A stretch of DNA of 42,044 bases from Rhodospirillaceae bacterium (GTDB taxonomy: Bacteria; Pseudomonadota; Alphaproteobacteria; Puniceispirillales; Puniceispirillaceae). The stretch lies in contig WTIL01000069.1 in the NCBI GenBank assembly GCA_011522725.1, positions 1 to 42,044 on the forward strand. The letters run 5' to 3'. Each line of letters begins with the position of its first letter. Position 1 is the first letter of the stretch. The position numbers were made by a program, and so were the translations under genes. A model generated the notes under the pieces. That model had not been told where the DNA came from. It worked only from the letters and a program-made list of their open reading frames with translations, and made no database searches. Below are positions 1-7,551 of the stretch, piece after piece.

Positions 1-77
1 TGGTCGGAGCGAGAGGATTCGAACCTCCGACCCCCTGCTCCCGAAGCAGGTGCGCTACCAGGCTGCGCTACGCTCCG
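1..77 (-). tRNA. tRNA-Pro (anticodon CGG)
   Basis: Read on the minus strand, this folds as a complete cloverleaf. It has a 7-bp acceptor stem CGGAGCG/CGCTCCG, a D-arm with GCGC pairs, an anticodon stem CCTGC/GCAGG around loop TTCGGGA (anticodon CGG, proline), a T-arm with TTCGAAT, discriminator A and an encoded CCA at the very start of the window. It decodes CCG. A tRNA-Pro downstream of ihfA-merR is a familiar alphaproteobacterial arrangement. Its own promoter lies just upstream; any terminator would be outside the window. Confidence 0.97.
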
Positions 78-89
78 CACCACCGCGCG

Positions 90-118
90 TTTATAGGCGA
101 GTGCAGGCGTCTGCGCAA
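90..118 (-). promoter_or_regulatory. Probable promoter of tRNA-Pro
   Basis: On the minus strand the hexamer TTGCGC (plus 113-118) is followed after 17 bp by TATAAA (plus 90-95). This places a transcription start a few bases before the tRNA 5' end at 77. The -35 core TTGCG recurs in the promoter proposed at 35604-35633, which supports it as a sigma-70-type element in this genome. It was found by eye. Confidence 0.5.
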
Positions 119-198
119 CCACATTAAATGGCGTTCACCCTCGATTTGTCGTGGTTTTCCGGAGGCGGCAAATACGGCGGTCCAAAGGCCGCCGGAGC

Positions 199-570
199 CT
201 AGCCCTCGATCTTGCCGCGAAGGCCGGAAAGCGCCTTGCGCGCCGCATTCAGCGAATCCATCGCCTCGCTCAGCTTGTCGCCGACAGGAAGCTGGCCGGC
301 AGCCTCACCTGCGCTCTGGCGCCCAAGCTGGCGGTTGCCGAGATGCTTCTGCGCACCCTTGATGGTAAAGCCTTCCTTGTAGAGAAGGTCGCGAATCCGC
401 TCCAGCAGCGCCACATCGTCCGGCCGGTAATAGCGGCGGCCACCGCTGCGCTTCAGCGGACGAAGCGTGCTGAACTTCGTCTCCCAGAAGCGAAGAACAT
501 GAGGCGGGATGTCAAGATGCTCGGCTACCTCGGAAATCGTGCGGAACGCATCTGAGGATTTCTGTGTCAT
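199..570 (-). CDS. MerR-family transcriptional regulator
   Basis: A 123-residue DNA-binding protein. Residues about 10-78 form a MerR-type winged helix-turn-helix: TISEVAEHL, the LRFWE motif, then [11 protein letters not shown], the wing and second helix typical of the family. The C-terminal 45 residues are short and helical with no cysteine cluster or recognisable ligand domain, so the inducer is unknown. It is shorter than metal-sensing MerR proteins. The ATG overlaps the ihfA stop by four bases (ATGA), so the two are translationally coupled. This small MerR protein downstream of ihfA is conserved in alphaproteobacteria. Its target is unknown. Inverted repeats upstream of ihfA (891-960) are a place to look. 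Confidence 0.9.
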   Translation of the reverse strand: MTQKSSDAFRTISEVAEHLDIPPHVLRFWETKFSTLRPLKRSGGRRYYRPDDVALLERIRDLLYKEGFTIKGAQKHLGNRQLGRQSAGEAAGQLPVGDKLSEAMDSLNAARKALSGLRGKIEG

Positions 571-860
571 GACTTGCCGTCGACCCGGTCTTTCAGAATA
601 TGGGACGGCCGGAATGACAGAACACGCCGCGGCGTGATCCGCGCTTCCACTCCCGTCTTCGGGTTGCGGCCGACACGCTCGCGCTTTGACTGAACAGAAA
701 ATGTCCCAAAGGACGAGAGCTTAACTTCTTCGCCTTTTTCGAGACATGCGCACATTTCTTCAAGAAATGTCTCAACAAGCTCCGCTGATTCGTTGCGGGA
801 CAGGCCAATATTCCGGTAGACCGCCTCGGCAAGGTCGGCACGTGTCAAAGTCTTGCTCAT
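567..860 (-). CDS. ihfA: Integration host factor alpha subunit
   Basis: A 97-residue HU/IHF-fold DNA-bending protein; with IHF beta it forms the heterodimer that sharply bends DNA at promoters, origins and recombination sites. The full fold is present: N-terminal helices ([17 protein letters not shown]), the SSFGTF turn near 49-54, and the DNA-inserting arm RVGRNPKTG with the intercalating proline at residue 67. [11 protein letters not shown] follows, and a short C-terminal helix that favours IHF alpha over HU. Length is normal. It is first of the ihfA-merR pair. Upstream, 861-994 separates it from fabH and carries three inverted repeats, so it probably has its own promoter. Confidence 0.96.
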   Translation of the reverse strand: MSKTLTRADLAEAVYRNIGLSRNESAELVETFLEEMCACLEKGEEVKLSSFGTFSVQSKRERVGRNPKTGVEARITPRRVLSFRPSHILKDRVDGKS

Positions 861-890
861 GACCTCACGCTAATTCGGATCGGTGCGCGA

Positions 891-960
891 GTCAATTGAC
901 CCGAACTCTCAAATGCAAAAAATTGCATCTTGCTTACAGACGCTTAGCTCATAGAGCTAA
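891..960. repeat. Three clustered perfect inverted repeats between fabH and ihfA
   Basis: Within 70 bp lie GTCAATTGAC (891-900, a perfect 10-bp palindrome), ATGCAA-4-TTGCAT (913-928) and TTAGCTC-ATA-GAGCTAA (944-960, 7-bp arms with a 3-base spacer). None is followed by a run of T in the minus direction, so they do not look like a fabH terminator. They sit 31-100 bp upstream of the ihfA start, where operators are expected. A TTGACT hexamer overlaps the first palindrome, but no convincing -10 accompanies it. Operator function is an inference. Confidence 0.45.
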
Positions 961-994
961 TGTAGACGCTGACCGGCATGCGGTAACCGGCAGC

Positions 995-1978
995 CTATTC
1001 GGCAGGTCGGCCGTAGCGAACAAGCGCCGCACCCCAGACGAGGCCGCCGCCAATGGCCTCGAATGCAAGGACCTGCCCGTCCCGGATCCGTCCGTCGCCG
1101 ACCGCTGCGGAAAGCGCCAGCGGGATAGAGGCCGCCGAAGTGTTGGCGTGTTCGCCGACGGTCTTCACGACCCGCTCGTCGGACAGCCCCATTTTCTTCT
1201 GCATGCCCTCGATGATCCGGATATTGGCCTGATGCGGCACCAGCCAGTCGACATCGGATACCGGCATGTCGGCGGCCTCGAGCACCTCGTCCATCACGCT
1301 GGAGAGCTTGTCGACGGCATGGCGGAACACCTTGTTGCCTTCCATTCTGACATGGCCGACTTCGCCCGAGCTCGACGGCCCGCCATCCACATAGAGGATG
1401 TCGCGATGCGCCCCGTCGGCATGGAGCCTTGTCGCCAGGACGCCATATCCTTGCGGGTCCTCGCTGCGTTCAAGGATCACAGCCCCTGCCCCGTCACCGA
1501 ACAGCACGCAGGTCGACCGGTCGGACCAGTCCAGGATCTTCGAGAAACTCTCGGCACCGATAACAAGCGCACGCTTTCCCCGGCCGGCCGTCAGCATCGC
1601 GTCTGCCACGTCGAGAGCATAGACAAACCCGGCGCAGACAGCCTGCACGTCAAAGGCCACTGCCGCGTGCGCGCCAAGCCGGTGCTGCACCTTCGTCGCG
1701 GTTGAGGGGAAAGTATCGTCCGGCGTGCTGGTCGCGATGATGATCAGGTCGATGTCACCGGCCTCGAGCCCTGCCCTGTCCAGCGCCTGTGTCGCTGCAT
1801 GGCACGCCATGTCGGATGTCTTTTCCCCTTCGGCAACGATATGGCGCTGGGCGATGCCGGTGCGCTGCCGGATCCATTCGTCGCTGGTATCGACAAACGC
1901 CGTCAGCTCCTCGTTGGTCACGACCCTTTCCGGCAGGTAGCTTCCCACCGAAATCATCAAAGTTGCGGCGTCAGCCAT
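995..1978 (-). CDS. fabH: Beta-ketoacyl-ACP synthase III
   Basis: FabH condenses acetyl-CoA with malonyl-ACP to start type II fatty-acid synthesis. The 327-residue protein has the thiolase-fold catalytic triad: Cys115 in QAVCAGF, His249 in VPHQANIRI and Asn279 in EHANTSAAS. It also has GDGAGAV and the C-terminal GGGLVWGA loop. I chose the ATG at 1978 over an ATG two codons upstream and a much longer frame because GGAAAG lies six bases before it, the length fits the family, and it overlaps the plsX stop as ATGGCTGA. It is the second gene of a coupled plsX-fabH unit that supplies acyl chains for phospholipid synthesis. Confidence 0.97.
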   Translation of the reverse strand: MADAATLMISVGSYLPERVVTNEELTAFVDTSDEWIRQRTGIAQRHIVAEGEKTSDMACHAATQALDRAGLEAGDIDLIIIATSTPDDTFPSTATKVQHRLGAHAAVAFDVQAVCAGFVYALDVADAMLTAGRGKRALVIGAESFSKILDWSDRSTCVLFGDGAGAVILERSEDPQGYGVLATRLHADGAHRDILYVDGGPSSSGEVGHVRMEGNKVFRHAVDKLSSVMDEVLEAADMPVSDVDWLVPHQANIRIIEGMQKKMGLSDERVVKTVGEHANTSAASIPLALSAAVGDGRIRDGQVLAFEAIGGGLVWGAALVRYGRPAE

Positions 1979-3020
1979 CGTCATCTTTCCGTTCAAGAAT
2001 GGTATTGGCGCGTGCGATGGCAGCGCTGACATCCGGCAGGAAACCGTGATCGACGAGTTCCAAAGCCACGTTGATCGCATTTGCAAAGCCGATCCGGTCG
2101 GTGCCCCCGTGAGATTTCACGGCAATGCCGTTGAGGCCGAGGAATACAGCTCCGTTGTAATGGCGCGGGTCGATATGGGTGCGCATCTCGGACAGCGCAC
2201 TGCGCGCAAGAAGATAGCCAAGGCGCGAAAGGAAGGATTTGTTCAGGCTGCGCCGCAGAAGGCGGGTGAACATGGACGAAATACCCTCGGCCATCTTCAG
2301 CGCGACATTACCGGAAAACCCGTCGGTGACGACAACGTCCAGCTGGCCGTTTGTGATGTCTGAGCCTTCTACAAACCCTTGATAATTCACGCCAAGTTCC
2401 GGGTCTGACAGGCGGCGTGAGGCCACGCGAAGGTAATCATGTCCCTTCTGCTCCTCCTCGCCGACATTCAGCAATCCGAGCCGCGGCGACTCCTTGCCGG
2501 TCAGGCTGCGATGAAATGCCTGGCCAAGAATGGCGAACTGGACCAGATTTTCGGCATCACATTCGATGTTGGCACCGAGATCCAGCATGCAGACAAGCTC
2601 GCCTACTGTCGGGAAAAAGGCGGCAATGGCGGGCCTTGTTACGCCTGTCATGGGACGAAGCTGCAATTTCGACATCGCCATCAGCGCGCCCGTATTGCCA
2701 GCCGACACAACGGCATCGGTTTCTCCGGCAGCGACACTGGCGATGGCCATCCACATGGACGTTGCCTTGCCGCGCCGGACCGCCTGCGAAGCGGTATCGT
2801 CCGGGGACACAGCATCAACTGTGTGAACAATGCTTGCCCGACCGAGATGGCTGGCTTTGGCGATCAGCGGGCTGATTCTCGCCTCATCGCCATAGAAGAC
2901 AATTTCAAGGTTCGGATTCACACCACAAGCGATGTCGGCACCTCGCACGACGCAGGCCGGTGCGTTGTCACCTCCCATCGCGTCAAGCGCAAGCCTAATC
3001 ATGTTATTATCGGAACTCAC
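1971..3020 (-). CDS. plsX: Phosphate acyltransferase PlsX
   Basis: PlsX makes acyl-phosphate from acyl-ACP for the PlsY/PlsC route to phosphatidic acid; it is a soluble, membrane-associated enzyme. The N-terminal LALDAMGGDNAP is the family signature, followed by SAGNTGALMA and GFSGNVALK motifs. The 349 residues match the usual length. The start is taken as GTG at 3020 because GGAAGG lies nine bases upstream; an in-frame ATG six codons later has no good ribosome-binding site. It lies 45 bp after DUF177 and overlaps fabH by eight bases. No rpmF gene sits in front of it, unlike in gammaproteobacteria. Confidence 0.96.
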   Translation of the reverse strand: MSSDNNMIRLALDAMGGDNAPACVVRGADIACGVNPNLEIVFYGDEARISPLIAKASHLGRASIVHTVDAVSPDDTASQAVRRGKATSMWMAIASVAAGETDAVVSAGNTGALMAMSKLQLRPMTGVTRPAIAAFFPTVGELVCMLDLGANIECDAENLVQFAILGQAFHRSLTGKESPRLGLLNVGEEEQKGHDYLRVASRRLSDPELGVNYQGFVEGSDITNGQLDVVVTDGFSGNVALKMAEGISSMFTRLLRRSLNKSFLSRLGYLLARSALSEMRTHIDPRHYNGAVFLGLNGIAVKSHGGTDRIGFANAINVALELVDHGFLPDVSAAIARANTILERKDDDG

Positions 3021-3065
3021 AAGCTGGCGCCTTCCGGTCAGGGACTTGTTTCTTGGGGATCGGAC

Positions 3066-3572
3066 TTATTTTTCAGGTGATTTCAAGCTGGAAAGGCCGG
3101 CAAAAGGATGGGTTTTCCCGTCCTCTCCTGCGCGAAAATTGTCAGGAGCTCCTTCACTCCGCGGCCATGCCGTTGCCGACAATGCCAGCATCTGGGCGAC
3201 CATTTCGCCGAGATCAATGCAGCCGTTGACCAAAGGCTCGGCGTCTCCCAGATCGACGACGATCTCGTCTTCTGGAACAGACGCCAGAACATACCGTTCT
3301 TCGATCTCAAAATCCACTGATTCCGAGACCGGGTCGCCAGTAACGATACAGGCCTGCGTAATGTCGGCATGCAGTTTTCCGCGGACATCCCAGGCGCCTT
3401 TCGCGGCTCGCTTGATCCGCAGGTCGGCGCCAAGCGCGTCAACTGAAAGATATCCGAAACGCAGTGCAAGCTCCGCCCGTTCCGTCTCGCTTGTGTCGAG
3501 CCTCCCGATCAGCGCCCCTGTTGGCGGCAGGGTTTGCACGTCGATCATGGCATCAAGTGAAAAGCTCTGCAT
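3066..3572 (-). CDS. DUF177 (YceD-family) protein
   Basis: A 168-residue soluble protein of the DUF177/YceD family. The signature is the central ITQACIVTGDPV stretch (71-82), followed by an acidic strand-rich segment and a flexible C-terminus with HPFAGLSSLK. In plants and bacteria this family has been linked to 23S rRNA accumulation; that is family knowledge and is not seen here. It is upstream of plsX-fabH, the standard alphaproteobacterial order, and probably shares their transcript. The second in-frame ATG (codon 9) is a possible alternative start. The 118-bp gap to the preceding gene shows no canonical promoter: TTGACA and TATAGT are both there but only 10 bp apart. Confidence 0.88.
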   Translation of the reverse strand: MQSFSLDAMIDVQTLPPTGALIGRLDTSETERAELALRFGYLSVDALGADLRIKRAAKGAWDVRGKLHADITQACIVTGDPVSESVDFEIEERYVLASVPEDEIVVDLGDAEPLVNGCIDLGEMVAQMLALSATAWPRSEGAPDNFRAGEDGKTHPFAGLSSLKSPEK

Positions 3573-3690
3573 AACCGGTCCGTCGAAGATATCCGGCAGC
3601 GCGATAGGGCTGCGGTAACGCGTTTCAGTGGGGCACTATAGCGTCTGTTTTGTCAAAGACCAGAGAACAGGAACAAACAGGCCAGTCAGA

Positions 3691-4230
3691 TCATCGCGTG
3701 AGCCTGCCGGAAAGCAGCAGATCATCTTCCAAAGCCGCGATGCGTCGCTCCAGCCCGAACACGAAATCGATCAGGCCTTCGCTGGCTGTTTCCTCTCCTC
3801 GCAGAAGATTACGCTCCAGCGCGGCGGCAAGCGCCTTGCGGTCAGCGTCATCCAGCGCGGCAGTATAAGCGTCGAGACGGCCCATGAAGGCTTCCGCCAT
3901 CACCCTTACCCGCTTGGCGACGCCAATATCGCCGGCGCCCATCTCGCGAAGCGACAGGTCCATATCCGCAAACATCGTGTCGAACAGCTCCTGACTGAGA
4001 GCGGCTCCTGCATCACCGCAGGAATTCAGCCTGCGCATGACGAGCGACACGACCAGCGCCAGCGCGTCGAACCTGCCGTCGACATTGTCCGCCACGCCGT
4101 GATCGGCGAAGAAAGCCGGATCGCGCGCCATCTCGACCGCACTCGCGTAGAGGACCTCGCATGTCTGCATCTGGCGGCGCTGCCCCCAGCCAAGCATATT
4201 TCCCAGCCAACCGGTTTCTTGGCTTTTCAT
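3691..4230 (-). CDS. Ubiquinol-cytochrome c chaperone family protein (CBP3 type)
   Basis: A 179-residue, mainly helical protein of the family named after mitochondrial Cbp3/UQCC1, which assists assembly of cytochrome b of the bc1 complex. The recognisable core is FDALALVVSLVMRRL, then LFDTMFADMDLSLREMG and VAKRVRVMAEAFMGRLDAY. An LxLREMGxGD-type segment is the best family marker. It is divergent from bamE, as in many alphaproteobacteria. ATG 4230 is used; GTG 4233 directly before it is an equally possible start, since GGGAT is spaced acceptably for either. The link to bc1 assembly is from family knowledge. Confidence 0.87.
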   Translation of the reverse strand: MKSQETGWLGNMLGWGQRRQMQTCEVLYASAVEMARDPAFFADHGVADNVDGRFDALALVVSLVMRRLNSCGDAGAALSQELFDTMFADMDLSLREMGAGDIGVAKRVRVMAEAFMGRLDAYTAALDDADRKALAAALERNLLRGEETASEGLIDFVFGLERRIAALEDDLLLSGRLTR

Positions 4231-4316
4231 CACCAGTTCATCCCATTAAGGTATCGCGCGAAGCAGGAAAACTTGTCCTGCCGTTCCACGCGAATCAATA
4301 CTTCAGGACCACAGCG

Positions 4317-4781
4317 ATGACCAGAGGCTTGTTTGACGCATTCAAGGCAGGGCAGCGGTCCATGACAGCGCTGGTCGTGGCAATTCTCGCAATGGGCCTG
4401 GCATCCTGTGAATCCCGCATCTCCTCGCATGGACATGCCGTCGATGCCGTCGAGTTGAACCAGATTGTTCCCGGCGAGACACGCCTTGCCGATCTTCAGG
4501 CCGTTCTCGGCCGACCCAGCTTCGAAGGGGCGTTCGAGTCCGGCAAGGTCTATTACATCAGCGAGGTCATGGTCGAACCGCCGGGCGGACGCAAGCGCGC
4601 CTCGACGCGCACACTGATTGTGATTTCGCTCGACGGCGAGGACATCGTCACAGCGATCGAGGTGCGGGACGAGACGAGTGGCAAGACCATTGCCTATCTC
4701 GACGAGAGATCACCGACTCCGGGCGATACCTTCGGAGTAACGGAACAGCTGTTCTCCACCCTTCGTCGAAAGCCGAAATAA
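4317..4781 (+). CDS. bamE: Outer membrane protein assembly factor BamE (SmpA/OmlA lipoprotein)
   Basis: A 154-residue lipoprotein and accessory subunit of the BAM complex that inserts beta-barrel proteins into the outer membrane. A positively charged N-terminus precedes a hydrophobic stretch ending in lipobox LASC (Cys31). The SmpA/OmlA fold follows: LNQIVPGETRLADLQAVLG, PSFEG, then KVYYISE and a strand pair ending EVRDE. The ATG at 4317 has AGGA eight bases upstream; the frame stays open far upstream, but that part is not protein-like. The gene is alone on the plus strand, divergent from the bc1 chaperone and convergent with nusB. A TTGTCC-18-AATACT arrangement upstream is a weak promoter candidate. 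Confidence 0.92.
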   Translation: MTRGLFDAFKAGQRSMTALVVAILAMGLASCESRISSHGHAVDAVELNQIVPGETRLADLQAVLGRPSFEGAFESGKVYYISEVMVEPPGGRKRASTRTLIVISLDGEDIVTAIEVRDETSGKTIAYLDERSPTPGDTFGVTEQLFSTLRRKPK

Positions 4782-4821
4782 ATCTCACATAACGGGTTGC
4801 GGGACTTCGGCCTCCGGCGGG

Positions 4822-5313
4822 CTATTTTCTGTCGGCGTTTTCCATCTCGACCGTGCGCGCCGATCTCGCCACACGGTCCAGAACTGCATTGACAAAGCCG
4901 ACATCGCAGCCGCAGACATCGGCAATGGCCGCATATTCGCTGACCACAGCACGGGCCGGAAGATGCGGCATGCTGACCAGCTCACAGGCCCCGGCGCGCA
5001 GAACCGCGCGATCGATCACGGTCATCCGGTCGAGCGACCACCCGGACGCGAGGCAACCTGCCAGCAGTTGATCCAGCTCGTCGCTGCGGGACTCGACGGA
5101 TGTCGCCAGTTCGTTGAGATGCCCGCTGTCGATATCCTTCACCCGGAAGGACTTGCGGATATCCTCGGAATAATGCTGCAGGAACACCGGCAGGAACTCG
5201 GCAACCGACTGCCCGGACATTTGCCCCTGATATGACATCTGAACGGCCGCCAGCCTCGCTGCCGACCGACGACGGACCGGGACCGGCTTCAATGTGTCGG
5301 CGGTATCAGCCAT
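4822..5313 (-). CDS. nusB: Transcription antitermination factor NusB
   Basis: NusB, with NusE (S10), binds boxA RNA and supports antitermination of rRNA operons. The 163-residue all-helical protein has [16 protein letters not shown] at its N-terminus (the RNA-binding arginine-rich helix), a central [18 protein letters not shown] and [11 protein letters not shown] followed by [11 protein letters not shown], all family landmarks. The ATG at 5313 overlaps the ribH stop as ATGGCTGA, the same eight-base coupling seen at plsX/fabH. It is the last gene of the rpiB-to-nusB run; ribH-nusB adjacency is nearly universal in proteobacteria. The acidic tail is slightly longer than in E. coli. Confidence 0.95.
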   Translation of the reverse strand: MADTADTLKPVPVRRRSAARLAAVQMSYQGQMSGQSVAEFLPVFLQHYSEDIRKSFRVKDIDSGHLNELATSVESRSDELDQLLAGCLASGWSLDRMTVIDRAVLRAGACELVSMPHLPARAVVSEYAAIADVCGCDVGFVNAVLDRVARSARTVEMENADRK

Positions 5314-5743
5314 CGATGCCAAATCCTGCACGAAGACCTGCCATGGCCATTGCCGCCTCGGCGGCACCTCCGCCCTTGTCCTTGCGCCTGTGGTCTGCGC
5401 GCGCCCAGGCCTGATCCTCGTTCTCTACCGTCAGGATGCCATTGCCGATAGCCAGATTGTCGGCGATGGACAGATCCATCAGCGCGCGTGCGGATTCATT
5501 GCACACAGTCTCGTAATGCGTGGTCTCGCCGCGGATCACGCATCCAAGGGCAATATAACCGTCATAATGCTTGTCACCGCTGTGCGCGAAAGCGATTGCG
5601 GCGGGAATCTCGAGCGCGCCGGGCACGCTGATACGATCAAAAGTCGCGCCCGCAGCCTCGAGGGCACGGATGGCGCCTTCGGCCTGGGCATCGGCAATGG
5701 CTTCATAGAAGCGCGCTTCAACTATCAGGAAATGATGAGCCAC
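5306..5743 (-). CDS. ribH: 6,7-dimethyl-8-ribityllumazine synthase
   Basis: Lumazine synthase condenses 5-amino-6-ribitylaminouracil with 3,4-dihydroxy-2-butanone 4-phosphate. The 145-residue protein has RFYEAI near the N-terminus, [10 protein letters not shown] (40-49), and [16 protein letters not shown], with catalytic His76. It ends in a [14 protein letters not shown] helix. The start is GTG at 5743: no in-frame ATG fits, the family begins at this point, and GGAG lies ten bases upstream inside the last codons of ribBA. It is separated from ribBA by seven bases and overlaps nusB by eight. Its partner enzymes ribBA, ribE and ribD all lie directly upstream. Confidence 0.95.
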   Translation of the reverse strand: MAHHFLIVEARFYEAIADAQAEGAIRALEAAGATFDRISVPGALEIPAAIAFAHSGDKHYDGYIALGCVIRGETTHYETVCNESARALMDLSIADNLAIGNGILTVENEDQAWARADHRRKDKGGGAAEAAMAMAGLRAGFGIDG

Positions 5744-5750
5744 CTTGCAT

Positions 5751-6908
5751 CTACTCCGCTGGGTTGCCCGGCTCGCCGTTAAGGCGGCGCCAGTCCACGA
5801 TCTCGAGATCATATCCGTCAAGACTGATCACATTGGCCGGCCTGTCCGAGAGCAGAACCATGCGACTGACACCCAGTTCGCTGAGAATCTGGGCGCCGAC
5901 GCCATATTCGCGAAGCCCCTGCGCGGTATCGGGAGCGGAAGAACCGCTGACCGCGGCGCTGATCGTTTCCGACAGGCTGGCTTTCGACGACTCCCGCAGA
6001 AGCACGACAACACCGCGCCCCTGTTCCGAAATCGTCTGCATGGCTGTCTCCAGCTCATGTCCGTCGCGACGCTCCGAAACCTCGCCCAGCAGGTCCGTCA
6101 TCATGTTCAGGCTGTGCATGCGCACCAATACCGGATCAGGTGTCGAGATATCGCCCTTGATCAGCGCCACATGCTCGACACCGGAGATGGTGTTCTCGAA
6201 CACCATCAGGCGCCATTCACCGCCAATCCGGCCATTCATCACCGTTTCCACGGTCCGTACGACCAGTGTCTCGCTGGAGCGCCGATAGGCGATCAGATCG
6301 GCGATCGACCCGATTTTCAGGCCATGTTCCTCGGCAAAGCCGATCAGGTCAGGAAGGCGCGCCATCTCGCCGTCATCCTTCATGATCTCGCAGATCACGC
6401 CGGAAGGGTCGGCGACACCCGTCGCACGGGCGATGTCGACAACGGCCTCGGTATGGCCTGCACGAACCAGCGTACCGCCGTCACGCGCCACCAGCGGAAA
6501 GATATGGCCCGGTGTCGTAATGTCCTTGGCGTTGCATTGCGGGTTGATCGCGGTGCGCACGGTATGGGCACGGTCCGCTGCCGAAATACCGGTCGTCACC
6601 CCTTCCCGCGCCTCGATCGACACGGTGAAGGCTGTCTGGTGACGGCTTTCGTTACGTCGCTCCATCAGCGACAGTCCGAGCGCCTCTGTACGTGACCGGG
6701 TGAGCGCGAGGCAGATCAGCCCGCGGCCGTATTTTGCCATGAAATTGATAGCCTCGGCAGTGGCCCATTCACCGACAACACACAGATCGCCCTCATTCTC
6801 GCGGTCCTCGTCATCGACAAGGATAAACAGCTTGCCGGCGGCGGCATCGGCAATCACATCCTCGATCGGTGACAGGCCTGCTCCGCCCTCGCGTTTGTTG
6901 TCAGTCAT
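5751..6908 (-). CDS. ribBA: 3,4-dihydroxy-2-butanone-4-phosphate synthase with degenerate GTP cyclohydrolase II-like domain (RibBX type)
   Basis: The N-terminal half (about residues 12-210) is an intact DHBP synthase that makes the four-carbon precursor of riboflavin: [11 protein letters not shown] metal/substrate motif at 32-42, [14 protein letters not shown], then GVICEIM. The C-terminal half has the GTP cyclohydrolase II fold ([15 protein letters not shown] and DGYDLEIV are typical). However, it contains no cysteine, so all three zinc ligands are missing, and the GRGIGL segment is replaced by SSKASL. GTP hydrolysis by this half is therefore unlikely. Such RibB proteins with an inactive RibA-like tail are known in proteobacteria. 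A separate ribA must supply the first step. The 385-residue protein starts at ATG 6908, overlapping ribE as ATGACTGA. Confidence 0.9.
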   Translation of the reverse strand: MTDNKREGGAGLSPIEDVIADAAAGKLFILVDDEDRENEGDLCVVGEWATAEAINFMAKYGRGLICLALTRSRTEALGLSLMERRNESRHQTAFTVSIEAREGVTTGISAADRAHTVRTAINPQCNAKDITTPGHIFPLVARDGGTLVRAGHTEAVVDIARATGVADPSGVICEIMKDDGEMARLPDLIGFAEEHGLKIGSIADLIAYRRSSETLVVRTVETVMNGRIGGEWRLMVFENTISGVEHVALIKGDISTPDPVLVRMHSLNMMTDLLGEVSERRDGHELETAMQTISEQGRGVVVLLRESSKASLSETISAAVSGSSAPDTAQGLREYGVGAQILSELGVSRMVLLSDRPANVISLDGYDLEIVDWRRLNGEPGNPAE

Positions 6909-7497
6909 CTGTTCCACTTTCGGCAAGGCGGGCCACATATCTGGCCAGCATGTCAATTTCCATATTCACCTGTTGCCCCTCGCGAAGCGAACCGAGGGTT
7001 GTGACCGACCATGTGTGCTCGATCACATTGATGCTGAAATCCGGTCCCCGAACCTCGTTCACCGTCAGCGAAACCCCGTCGAGGGCCACGGACCCCTTGG
7101 CCGCCACGAAACGGGCCAGCCCGTCGGGCGCTCGGAACCAGACTTCATGGCTGTCACCGACAGCCGTCACAGACAGCACGGTGGCCATCCCGTCAACATG
7201 GCCGGACACGATGTGGCCGCCAAGCTCGTCACCGACGCGAAGCGCGCGCTCGAGATTAACCTTGTGGCCCGCCTGCCAGCCGCCAAGCGTGGTGACCCGC
7301 ATGGTCTCGCCGGACGCCGCCACCTCATACCCCTCGGCGTCACGCGACAGCACCGTCAGGCAGATGCCCGAATGCGCAACAGACCCCCCGATATCGAGCG
7401 TCGTGCAATCCCAGTTTGCGCCAATCCGCAGAATGCGGTCACCCTTGTCGGTGACCGACATCAGGGTGCCTGTCGCTGTGACGATGCCTGTGAACAT
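6901..7497 (-). CDS. ribE: Riboflavin synthase alpha subunit
   Basis: Riboflavin synthase dismutates two lumazine molecules to riboflavin and a pyrimidine that is recycled. The 198-residue protein shows the duplicated beta-barrel of the family. The N-terminal MFTGIVTATG is diagnostic, SGICLTVL ends the first barrel motif, and GHIVSGHVDGMA begins the second repeat, with VSLTVNEV later. ATG 7497 is chosen for this N-terminus; AAGGAC lies about ten bases upstream. It overlaps ribBA by eight bases and follows ribD by 54 bp. It is called ribE in alphaproteobacteria and ribC in E. coli. No FMN riboswitch is visible upstream. Confidence 0.96.
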   Translation of the reverse strand: MFTGIVTATGTLMSVTDKGDRILRIGANWDCTTLDIGGSVAHSGICLTVLSRDAEGYEVAASGETMRVTTLGGWQAGHKVNLERALRVGDELGGHIVSGHVDGMATVLSVTAVGDSHEVWFRAPDGLARFVAAKGSVALDGVSLTVNEVRGPDFSINVIEHTWSVTTLGSLREGQQVNMEIDMLARYVARLAESGTDD

Positions 7498-7551
7498 GAG
7501 TGCCGCTGTCCTTGTGGTTGCCGGCGGGGGGTTGCCGGGGCGCAACGCCTT

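Noticed and set aside
156-198. GC-rich stem-loop after the merR stop as a terminator
   Set aside because: GGCGG/CCGCC pairing is present, but no T run follows in the minus direction, so it is not a convincing intrinsic terminator.
3021-3065. Ribosomal protein gene rpmF between DUF177 and plsX
   Set aside because: The gap is only 45 bp. Absence here is normal for alphaproteobacteria, where rpmF lies elsewhere.
3635-3656. TTGACA and TATAGT on the minus strand upstream of DUF177
   Set aside because: The two hexamers match consensus well but are only 10 bp apart, too close for a sigma-70 promoter, and no partner at 16-18 bp was found for either.
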